The notes under the pieces: generated by a model | What the model was told of the DNA's origin: nothing | What the model saw: only the letters and a program-made list of their open reading frames with translations | Database searches by the model: none | In this document: positions 23,214 to 35,200 of the stretch, piece by piece | Numbering within the stretch: the stretch's first letter is position 1 | Layout: every line of letters begins with the position of its first letter | Made by a program: the position numbers and the translations under genes | Source: Trematomus loennbergii | Lineage: Eukaryota > Chordata > Actinopteri > Perciformes > Nototheniidae | Assembly (NCBI GenBank): GCA_012861695.1 | Contig: JAAOOA010000033.1 | Coordinates: forward strand, 22,439,434-22,503,433 | Length of the DNA stretch: 64,000 nt | Direction of reading: 5' to 3'

Positions 23214-26200
23214 TCACTGGATTTCTGCTGCCATTCCAAGATCAGGTGTATCCTCAAAGAGGACCTTAAAGTCACCCTCCTGCTCTTCAAACACTATGAC
23301 CTTATGATTCAAACAAAAAAGAGAGACAAAGAAGAGAGTTAGAGCTTTGAGACTTGACTCTGACTAGCTGGGGTAAAATGAATCTACCATTACAATGACA
23401 ATGAGAATTAAGTGTATTTCGAGAAGTCTGAAGCTATTCATTTAACAAATGCTGTTTTGTTAACATTTGTACCTGGTTGATTCCACTATTGATAAAGGGG
23501 CCGGGGAGGTAGAGAGCCTGCTGGGGGCCAATCGACCAGTAGCGGCCCAGATTAATACCGTTGATAAACACCGCGCCTTTCTCCCAGGCCTGTGGAGGCA
23601 AAGACATGGTTTCACAATGCAATCATGAAGTATTTCTTTTAAAAAACACACTAAAACTTTTACGTGGCATACAACTATGAGTTTCATTTAACTTACTGGC
23701 AGCTTCACAAACGTGTCACTCGGATACCCGTATGCAAACAGCCTTCCCATGAAAAATCCAGGGAAGCTAGGAGTTTCAGGGAGGGTTTTCCAAGGTGCCT
23801 GATAGAGACTGAAAAAAAGGTTTCCATTTAAACACAGTATTACAGCATAATGAAAGGGAAATGCTTTCATTTAAATAAAGCGTACAAACCTATCAATAAA
23901 GCCAGGTTTCATATCCAGGCTGTAAATCGTAAAATCCCGCAAGGGGATGTTGTTTAATAAAATGTCTCCCACAAGGCCTGCAAGAACATAAATCAAAATG
24001 AGCTTGTACTTGAGTGATTTAACAGCAGGCATGGCAATGAACTGCATATTGTCTGTAGATCACCTTTATGTTGTTTGTCAAGGTCCCTTCCCTGATGGAC
24101 TCTTCCACAGTTCTCCACCAGCAAACTTAAGGTGCGTCGTCCCTGTAGGGATAGATTGTGTTTTTTTTCTTTTAAAACGTTTACCAGTCAAGATGCCGAC
24201 ACTTCAGAATCCTTCCAATCAATTACTATGAATGAGTTGTACATTAGATAATGGACATTTGGCCTTCATGGTCAAACTTGAAGCCATACCTTACCACCAG
24301 GAACTGCAAGCTCCAGGTTCTGGCGCTTGAAAAGGCCGATGTAGCTTCTGTCTACGAACACCTAGGTAGAAAAATATTGATGTTGATAGCCCGGACTGAT
24401 ATGAAAGGAATAGTTTATCATTTTCGAAAACACACTTAGTCAGTTAGATGAGGAGATTGTCACTTATTTATTCCATTAAATCTACCTCTAAATACAGACA
24501 GTTAGCAAAAGGACCCAAAACAAGGTGAAACAGCTAGCCTGACTGTCTGATGTTAGCTAAACCGACCTAGCAGCACCTCTAATTCTTACCAACCACGTTA
24601 TATATCTTATATCTTCAAAAATTCAACATAAGTGAGTAAACAACGTGCTAGTAGGCACACTGTTAAGCTTTTTCATCAGGCTGTTGTGTTATCTTCATTA
24701 GCTAACCGGCTGTTGGCATTAGCTTCTAAGCTAACCCACCCTGGCTTTCGCTTCATATATTTTGTACATTTGAAAGTATTTATTTAGGATTTATGTTCTG
24801 AATTGTGGTAAGAGAGCATCTTCCCCCAAAGGTCAAACCTTTCCTGCATCTGCATTGGCGAGTGAGTCCATTCTATAACGTACAATAAAAACTCACTAGC
24901 GCTCGGTCTCGGACGTTATCCCCAGACTTCAACAACCCTCCGCTGGTGATGGTAGTTTCATACAGCGTGTATCCGTAGGACTGTCCGTTCCCATTGTTCA
25001 CAGGTAGATTCTCCATGCTCACTGGTTTGGGTGATTTAAATGGCTGCAAACATTTGAAGAAAATAAATTATCAAGGATTCAAAAGAATAATTTTTTCATT
25101 ACACATATATACAACTTATCTTACATAAAACATACTCCCTCAGTGAAGCTCAAAGCATCCCATAATGACAGGTGCTGGTACATGATGGCTGGTTCATAAG
25201 CCTCCCTGTAATGCAGGGCTGTCATGTCAGGTAAACTATCTCCTCCTGTACAACAAGGTCAAAGACAACATTAAAACAATAAATTAAGCCTACTTTAGAT
25301 TAGAAGATATTTTACGAGATAACTGCTACAAAACAACATCTTAAACATTGAAATTGACCATTATGTGGATTGTGTAACGAAGAAGAGGGTGAACATTTGT
25401 TTTTCTGATGTATATATGTTAAAAGATTATGGACCAATATCTAAAACTGGATAAAGCCACTTAATATTGAAAAACATAGTACACGGATAAAAATACAATT
25501 ATACCATTGGGTAAAATACTGTATTTACTAAGGTAAATCAAAATGCTAAAAATGCAATACAATTAGCTCTATCGGAGAATGGGATTATGGAACAATAAAT
25601 ATTATCTGCATGTCGTGTGAATCAGAAAAATAAAATTAAAAAGAATTACACATACAGGGGATTTGCTTTGGTATATGGTGCAAACAAAGACACAGAAAGT
25701 TCGCTTTGGGTGTATCGGACTGTCTAACTAGTTATTTAAAATGTAAAAGGGATCCTATAACCACAGTTTTTTATCCTTTTTTTTTTTTTTTTGTGTTTGA
25801 GAGCTGGTATTATCATCTCATCATACTGTTTGTCCTTTATGTGTATCTCTTGCCTGCACTATATAACATCAGGCAAAGAGGTATGTCATGGAATGTAATG
25901 ACATACTTCATTAAATGTAGTATTTATCTTACTGTTGTATCTGGAAAGTAGATCCCTGAGGAGATGGTATTTTGGAGTGTACTCCCCAGCTTCAGACAAG
26001 GGAGCGTCATAATCTGAAAAACATCATGATTTAACATAGATAAACTATCATCTGCTGCCACCTGCTGGGCGTTAAGGTCAATGCTGTTCTGAAGACGAGG
26101 ATCATTTCTTTAAGTCCTGACATGGAAGTGCTTCATCATTATAATAAAATCCTTGTAAATTTGCATCAGAGACGAAACTACTTTGTTTGTGAAAGGGCAG

Positions 26201-29200
26201 AATATAACCAACCGTAGCTGGGGACCAAAGCTTTGTAGGAAGGATCAGCCAGTGCTCCGCTCATGAAGCCAAAACTGGAGCCTCCGTGGAACATGTAGAG
26301 ATTCACAGACATGCCTTGCCTCAGAATTTCTCTCACAGTGGAAACCATATCTGACAAGAAGTTCAACAAGTTACATTTACAACAAATTCACTTCTTAAAA
26401 ACATAAATGTACAACAGGAAATCACATTACAGTGTTTAACCCAAGTCAATTAAAGCGTTTTGACCCTCTGCTGACCTCTTTGTCACAGGCTAGAATAAAT
26501 CAAAAGGAGATTGGCCTTAATTTCACATTTGCATTTCCATTGTTGTCATGTAGCTGGCGTTCTTCATGACAGCAGGACGAAAATACTAATTACTGAGTGA
26601 GATAGGAAGCATTTGTTTACAGCAGGGTGACTTGATATTAATTCGGCTGGTGGGTAAGAAATATTTATGAAGAGAGTCAGTGGCCTAGAAAAAGCCATCA
26701 GAACAGACATAATAAATTGTCTTTCTGTCCTGTGGCATATGAGAAACCAATGGCGTTCAATCTGAAAACAGCCTTACGTTAATGAGTTTTGTTTGTTGCA
26801 GAATTGGATTTTACCAATATGTTTTAGTAGATTTATTTCTGTCAAAAATGTACTTTAAAAGTGTTGCTGGTCAAAAAGCCACAAACAGACCAAGAAGAAC
26901 TTACATTCCTTGGGTCCCTTGAAAAGCGCTATATAAATGCAAGCTATTATTATTATTATTATTGTATTCTCCAGGGCACGAGTGAATCACATTTCATGAA
27001 AATATTTGTGTTCCAGACTAAAAGTGAAATAGTAAGTAATATTGGGAAACATTAAGACCTATATATGAAAAAGCAATGCTGAACAATCCATTCAGGAATA
27101 AAACTTGCAAAACAAATATTTCATTGAATGTTTTGAAGTAGCTGTGATCTAGGGAACTTCCATCAAATTTGCTAAATGTATCCAGCATATTTGTATTTGT
27201 TATGACCTTTGTTAGATAATTGAGAAACCGAAAAATGAGGGAAGGGAGAAAGGGGAATATCATGCAACAAAAGCTCAGGAACTATATTTTTTGTACAATG
27301 CTGCTAATTATTAGGATTTTCATTTTATTATGATTTATTTAGCAGGGATGTGTACTTATTTGATTTAATTAATGTTTGCTTGCCTCTTTTTTATATGTTA
27401 GCCTAGTGTCTTTTTGTCTGCACTGTCCTTTTGCTGTAACAATGTCATTTTACCAGCTGAATCAAGGATTTTCCGTTTCAGTTAAATGTATAAAGTATGT
27501 ACCTTAAACATTCAAATTGGGTAGTATGAAAACAAAATCGCCATATATAAAAATTCAGTGCAAGGATGATATAGGCTAATTAGCAATCATTTTCCCTCTA
27601 TAAAGACACTGACAAAAATAAGTGCCTTTCTTACCCTCTAGAGGAAGCACATGGTGGAGGTCCCCCCACACATCATATCCACCGGTCCAGTAGTCCATCA
27701 CCATCATGGGGCTGTTAGGCTGACACAGTGCAGAAAATGTCCAACATTTGGCTCACTGTCCAGTGTTTAATCACTGTTAGCGTGATATCTTCAATGTCAG
27801 AAAGTCACATATTGTGGAAAGTAAAGATACAGACCTGGATAGAGTTCAGATCCTGGATATCTCTCTGATTAAGCTTCTGCAGCTTCACTGATCTGATGGC
27901 TACAAGATAGGAGATCACAATGTATGTGTATTATTAAACAGCCTCCATTATGCATTTAGGGTTGTCCTTTTCCTGTAGTGTGTTATATAGGTTTTAGTGC
28001 ATATAAATGGTCTGCAAAGGCTAAAATCCCTGTGTTCCCTCCAGAGGGAGTTTCTCTCTTTTCACACACTCCCCACCTGCCTGAAACGCCTCCATTGGAC
28101 TCATTTGTTTACTTCCGTAACATAATGACATCACTACGTAAACATTTCACTTCTATTGGCTAGCGCTCAACACATTGTACGTGATAGGCTAAGGGGCGGG
28201 ATATCTCTAAGCTGTTGACCAATCACAACAGAGCCGGTCAGCTAACCAATCAGAGCGGACTGGGCTCTGGTTTCAGACAGAGGGTGAAAAGAGGTGCTGC
28301 AGCACAGGCAGTATGAGAAAAAGAAAGAGCTTTTTGAACATTAAAGCATGGAGACATGTCCCAGTAGAGACACTAAATAACCTGAAAATGAGCAGAATAT
28401 TACTTGTACCTCCATCCACACCTCCAGACTTTAATGTGTTGTGGTTGTCTGATGTGAGCAAGAGCTCGCTGATCCCTCTGGACTGTAAAGCCTTTCAAAA
28501 TAAAAAGAAATGTTGCAAAAGAAAATATATGAACACTATCATAATGATCCATTCTATCATTATCAATCTCTTTTTATACAAGTATGTATTTTTACGCAGG
28601 TTTAAAGTGGCAATTTGAATTAAGCAAGCCTAATACATCACCTCTTTAATAAACAGCATGTAACTTTCGTCCTTTGCATATGAACCATACTCGTTTTCCA
28701 CCTGCACTGCAATGATTGGACCTCCCTTCTTGAACTAAAAAACATAAACAATGACAGTAGGTTATATGATCTAGACGTAAACCAGACTTGGTTATATCTC
28801 TCACAGGCTCCGCCCTCTACTGGACTCTATGGGTACTACCTTATCATGCTAGCATTCACCTACTGAGTCTTCTATAGACGTAGCCGGCCCCGGGGCGGGC
28901 CTACCTGAATGCGCGTGCATCTCACCGTATAAAAGGAGGCCTCGCCTCCTGACCGTCATCCCTTTCTCTTCAGCGAGCGGAAGTGAACACTGAGCAAAGA
29001 CGTGAATAGAGAAAGAGAAGAAAAGTGGACTCACCACTCCTTGAGCCCCGGACCTGCCAGACATGCCCTGGCCTGATCGCAGGGGCTGATCCGCACCGCC
29101 TGTGCTTCCAGTGCCTGGGGCCGGACCACGCCGAAGACGGTCGCCGGCCTGCAACGCCTGCCGGATGATCCCTCGGCTAAACCGCCGACATCATGGGGAT

Positions 29201-32200
29201 CTTTTCCGGGTGAAGTTCGGCCAGGGGTCGGGTGGCCACGGTCACGGAGGAGGAAGACGACGAGGAAGCCTCGTTGTCTGGCACTTTCGGGTCCGGCGGC
29301 CAGGAAGGTCCAGCACAGGTCTGCGCGTCTGGACTTCCCGACGGTGATGACCCTGGCGGTGGAGCGTGTGGGCCTACCGCTCCCCCCCACCGCTGCCACC
29401 GAGGCCAGTAAGCCGCCTTCGACAGGGGTTTTACGGCCCGGTGCATCCGGCACAGCCGGCCTTCGTCTCGTCCCCGGTGCCAGATGTCTGGCAGTATGTG
29501 GAGGCGACGTGGCAGCAGCCATTGAGGACGAAGGCCCCGATAACAGCCATGGCAGGTATCATCAGGGTGCAGGGCCGCTCGGACACGGCGTGTCCCGGTG
29601 TGCCCCCCCTCGACGAGAGTCAGGCGGCCCATCTGCTTCCGCAGGCAGCTGGTTGGGCGGAGGGAAAGAAACCTCTGGCCCCGCTACCGCGGCCCCGAGA
29701 CACCTTAGAATATTTGGATAAAATATTCAGGCTCGGGGCACAGATGGCAGCTGCGACGAATAATCTCGGTGTGTTGGGTGTCTCCCTGTTTACCCCTCAG
29801 ACGGACACCCCCGCCCTCCCGCCTCAGGACGGGAGCGATTATCCGGACCGCTGCATCGGTCAGATGAATAATCGGATCCATGGAGTGGCCGCCGCAGCGG
29901 GGCGGGTGATGTCGCGTCACGTGTGGCTAGGACTCACCTTCCTATCCAAGAAGGGCCGAGAGTGTCTCCTTGTACCCCCCGTGTCTACGGAGGGGCTCTT
30001 CGGATCGATATCCTCGGTCACCCAGCGCTTCAGCCGCCTAGAGGAGGAGAGGGGGCAGCTTAGCCACATGCTACCGCTGGCTCTTCCTCAGGTGCCGCAG
30101 CGCGCTCCTCCACGGGCTTCCCTGCAGACGAGCGCAGCGCGACGGTGAGACGAAGGGAGAGGCGCCGGCACGGAGCTCCCGTGCCCGTGGCGCCCTCCAC
30201 CTCTTCGGCCCACCCCGTGGAACCGGCGTACCAGCACTCACGGGGGCGGGCTGCCTGACCTTGGCAGGCTCCTCAGCAGCAGAGAGCGGACGGGTGGGGT
30301 GCTCCGTCTTCACGGAGCTGGCGGGGGAGAAAATCTCTCGAATCCCGCCTCCTCCCTGTATATTGCACAGATCCATATTTTTTTATCTGTATCCAAGTCT
30401 GAGTGTCATTTGTTTCCACAATTCTACACTCACACACAATGTTGACCGTACAAATTCCCCACTCGCTGCCCCAGTGTAGCTCCTGTGAAGGAGGTAGCTA
30501 GTGGGCATGCGCAGATGAGAGTGATAAATCGCAGAAAGTGCTATCAGAGCGCTATGCGGGTACAGGGGCATTATGGCCGGCGTATTACTGTCAGGGAACA
30601 CAGTACGCCTAGAGTAAAGACTCTGATTAATGCCCTTTACCGTAGTGGTAAAGAGGACATTATGGTGGAGCGCACGCTCACACAAGAGCGCGCGGCGGTG
30701 CGTTCAGGGACCTCAGTAAAAAATCTGCCCTTTCTGTGTCAACCCTCCATGGGCAGAACCTCCCTTCACGGGGAGTTTTGCGGCGGAACGGGTCACCAGG
30801 GAGTACCACAGCTTCATGGCTGGGGCCCCACAGCTGAGGGCTTGACACAATGTTATGGGGAATGGAAACTCAGCTGTGTGTTAACAAAGTGGATGGACAG
30901 GACGCTGAAATGGGGTTATTCACTCCAGTTTTGCAGCATCCCACCTCCATTCAAAGGTATGCGAGAGGTAAATCTATTATCCCAGGAGGAGATGGGTTTC
31001 CTCTCGGCAGAGATTCCGCAGCCTGAATCGGCACATTGCCTGCAGAAAATTCATGTTAACTATAAAATAGTTACTGGGGCTAGTGCGACCGGGCGATTGG
31101 TTCACCACCATCGACCTGAAAGACGCATACTTTCATGTGGAAATTGCTCCGGAGCACAGAAAGTATCTGCGTTTTGCCTTCCAGGGGATAGCCTACGAGT
31201 ACAACAGATTACCGTTCCGCTACTCCCTATCCCCACGCACGCATCCATGGCATGAGAGTTTTATTTTACCTAGACGACCTCATAGTCATGGCCAGGTCCA
31301 GGGAACAGGCAATGTTTTGCACAGCGCAATTGATCCTACACCTAATCTAGTTGGGCTTTGTGATCAATTGGAAAAAGAGCACCCCCATACCTCACCAACA
31401 GGCGCTGTATTTGGGAGTGACGCTCGATGCAGGCGCACTGCGCGCCACCCTGTCAGAGAGCAGACGTGCGTCCCTGCGTCGGGTGACCCCTCCGGTTCTG
31501 GGGGGCCCGGATCACCTCCATCACAGTGTTCACGGAGAACAGGATGGGGAGGGACCTGCCTGAAGAGGGCTATAGGTGGGCGCTGGTCTCTAACAGAAAC
31601 ACGGCACAGTAGCCCCGGGCAGTAGTGTTGGTCCTCCAGCAAATCAAGCCCCTAATTCAGGGGAAACATGTACTGGTCAGGAGCGACAACAGCACCACAG
31701 TGGCATACATCAACAGGCAGGGCGGAGTCCACTCCGCCTCCTTGTTGCCTACAGCGGAGAAACTGTGGTTATGGGCTTCAGAGGTGGTGTTATCTCTGAG
31801 AGCCCTCCACATCCCGGGACTGGAGAACAGGGGGCCCGACCTCATGTCGGGGGGCGGAAGGGGTGAAGCAGGTCTGGGCCCAGTTCGGGAGAGCAAAGGT
31901 GGACCTGTTCGCCAGCCGGCGCAACAGCCACTGTGCCCTGTGCTTCTCCATGGCTCTGAGCGACGACCCGCCCTTGGGGGTGGATGTGTTCGCACACGAG
32001 CCATGGCCAAGAAAGCTGCTCTACGCCTTTCCACCGCTGCGTCTCATTCTCCCTCTCCTGGGGAGAACGTCTGTCAGTCATCCTAGTAGCACCGGATCGC
32101 GTCGGGGCACCGTGGTACTCAGAGATGACACAGATGAAGGTAGGCCAGCCCTCGGCGGTTCCCCAGTTCTGGGGGGCGATGTCTCAAGAGGCAGGTGCAA

Positions 32201-35200
32201 TCGGGGCGTTACCCACTCTGGGCCAACCTCTCCAGGCTTGGCTCCTGAGATGGACAGGCTGAGACAGGGTGGATTGACTGACAGTGTTATTCAGTCTATC
32301 CAGGCAGCTAGAGCGGGATCCACCACAGCCTGTTACAGGCCAAAGTGGCTGGGATTCCAGCGATGGTGTGAGGAGCGGAGAATAGAGCCCCTATCTTGTG
32401 AGTTGGGCTCTATGTCATCCTACTTACAGTTATTGGTGGACAGAGGGCTTGCTCATTCTACAGTGAAAGTATATGCAGCAGCCATCTCGGCCTGCCATGA
32501 GGGATTTGACGGCAGGTCAGCCTTTTTCTCAGCCACTGATGTCGCGGTTTTTACAGGGGGTCAGGAGGCTGCGCCCAGTAGTGCACGCCTCCGCCCCGCA
32601 GTGGGACCTGCCGTTGGTGCTCGAGGCTCTGGTCACAGAACCATTTGAGCCTCTGGAGCTCTCCTCCCTGAAAGACAGCATTGCTACTTGCCTTAACGTC
32701 AGCAAAGAGAGTGTCCGAGTTAACCGCACTGTCAGTGCACCAGAGTTGCTTGTTGATTCGGGGTGACCGGAGTGGGGCGACACTCAGACCGAACCCCTCC
32801 TTTGTGCCCAAGAGACTAAGGAGTGCGTTCAGGTCGAGGGGTATTCAGTTAGGGGGTTTAGTCTTGCACCCATAGTGGGGCCAGGGAAGCTAAATTGCAC
32901 CTCCTCTGCCCGGTGCGTGCGCTAGCATGTCATGTGGAGCGCACAGCTGCCCTTAGACGCACTGAACAGCTGTTTGTGTGCTTCGGGGGGGGTGACCGGG
33001 AGAGCTCTGTCCAAGAAACGCCTGGCAGGCTGGCTCTGCGAAGGCATTGCACATGCCTACGGACAGGCGGGGAGAGCCTGCCCCGCGGGGGTCCGTGCAC
33101 ACTCCACACGGGCTGTGGCTGTGTCAACAGCCTTATTCATCGGTGTGAGTGTGGGGGACATGGGGGCACTTGCGCTCTCCCCGTGCTCCTTAGGGACTCG
33201 GGAGAGGTGGTGCATAGTGAACCCATACAGGGCTGGGGACTTTCTCCGTCTGCCTATAGGCGGACGGGGGGAGCCCTCAGCACTGTTTCCGAGCACACTT
33301 TTCGCGAGGTAAGCACGTCAGGGTGTGTTCTGTCAGACGGACTTCTCCACGGTTACAACCGAGGGAGAGGTGAGTGAGGCGCAGCGGCGGCTAAAGCCGG
33401 TCAGGGACAGTGAGGTGGAACGGTGTGTTGAACGACAGTGCGTGTATACATGGGGCTCCGCCCACTGTACCCATAGAGTCCAGTAGAGGGCGGAGCCTGT
33501 GAGAGATATAACGAGGGGTTACGTATGGTAACCCTTGTTATATAAGCACAGGCGGAGCCCTCTATTCGGGGCACTGTCTGTCCTATACCGCTCGCTGAAG
33601 AGAGGTGTAGGATGACGGTCAGGAGGCGAGGCCTCCTTTTATACGGTGAGATGCGCGCGCATTCAGGTAGGCCCGCCCCGGGGCCGGCTAGGTCTATAGA
33701 AGTCTCAGTATGTGAATGCTTGCATAATAAGTTAGTACCCATAGAGTCCAGTAGAGGGCTCCGCCTGTGCTTATATAACAAGGGTTACCATACGTAACCC
33801 CTCGTTTCAGCTTTAGTGACTAATACTGACCTGCAGTGGAACCACTTTTGGTATGAGTTTGTCAAAGTAAGTATTGACAGCATCAGTGAAGCTTGGGTAA
33901 GTGGTTCTGAGTTTCATGCTGCCATCACGGAGGAGCCAGCTGCGAAGACACAGGAAACAAGAAGCTTAGTTATTCCTGAAGCCAAGAGCAGCCAGAACAA
34001 CAGAGGCACAGTAAGGCTTAGCATGAATTCATTCAGGAATTTAAGAATTTTAAATTGCTGGACAATGCTTCAATGTCTTCCCTTACCATGTGATTTATTC
34101 AGCTGACTCACCTCAAAAGTAGCAACTTTATGTTTCAGCTAGATTGATTTTGGGCTGCTGATATAAAGTTACAAATTAAATACCTTCATTCAACGATATC
34201 AACTTTTTGGACCTACTTTGGGTTTGAATGTATATACCCTATTTGTAGTTTATTTAGCGGTAGTAGGTTAGTGAGTGAGTCTTTTCTAACATATTCTTTA
34301 TAGTTTTATATTGTCTATTTTGTATTTTTTACTATGTAGATATAAATATGTAGATATAAATGTTTTTTTTAAGTATATATTTACTGGTTGTCTATTTTGT
34401 ATTTATATGCATGGACTTTTTACATGCTGCTGTAACAAAAACATTCCCAATTTAGGATAAAAAAGTATATCTAATCTAATTCAATTTATCTAAATCTGCA
34501 TCCTTGTTTTATACATACGAAGAAAAAAATGTCTAGATTGAATCCTGTATACATTTGGGTATTCATTTTAAATTAAATGTAAAGAATACTACCTTGGCAG
34601 CCCTCCTAGATCCAGCTCAGAGGAAATGTAGGGCCCTGGACGTAAAATCACCCACAGTCCCAGTTCAGCAGCGAGGTTAATATATGCTCTGAAACCAAGT
34701 CGGATAAGACAATGAATTAGCATTTTCTATTTAAAAACAAGTTTAGACCCAAAGTGAGCTCCATATCGTGTTGTTGGGGGAGTATGAAATGTGCTTTATG
34801 AAACTGTGACAGGCAAATGTCCCTGTTCACTCGTCACCACGGAGTTGTTAATTGCAGGACAAGCTCATGTTGTCTGGAATATGCTGCTGTTGTCAGGTGG
34901 GGCCTCAAGCCCCCCCCCCCCCTCCTCCGAGACCTGGGGCTTGGATAATGAGAAGAAGAAGAGAGTATTCCCAGCACACCTTAGAGCAGGTAATACTGTC
35001 AGAGCAGCAGGAGAGCTGGTGCAAGATGTTTTCATTCTTATTAGGGACATATGAACACTGAAAAAACTGAAACGTTGACCTAACTTAATATTATAGCTTT
35101 CAACTATCTTAATATAGTTATGTGAAATTTGTTGACAATACACATTTAATTAAAGTCAATGTTTAGTTTGTTCAGTTTAGGTTGCACATTTGGTTTAATG

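Larger units (their letters stand above)
28791..33806 (+). mobile_element. DIRS-type tyrosine-recombinase retrotransposon, structurally complete
   Basis: Inverted terminal repeats of about 180 bp (28803-28981 and 33586-33770 in reverse) include a TATAAAAGG promoter-like motif. An internal complementary region at 33467-33563 is the reverse complement of the element's first 43 bp joined head to tail with that of its last 54 bp. This is the diagnostic DIRS layout expected of a circular intermediate. GTT is present at both junctions (28791-28793 and 33804-33806) and there is no larger target duplication. Internally a gag-like ORF, RT, RNase H and a recombinase occur in order. It lies antisense inside the intron between glb1l2 exons 5 and 6. 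Confidence 0.92.

Noticed and set aside
24064..24142. Loss of a glb1l2 exon between the exons at 24361-24290 and 23977-23890
   Set aside because: A first reading using a donor at 24294 seemed to skip it. Using the donor at 24289 and this 79-bp exon ([12 protein letters not shown]) restores phase and the expected length.
26178..26369. Separate small protein on the minus strand
   Set aside because: It is glb1l2 exon 10 read through its donor into the intron.
29031..29632. Antisense ORFs of 150-163 codons over the DIRS gag-like region
   Set aside because: GC-rich shadow frames of the plus-strand DIRS ORF without recognisable motifs.
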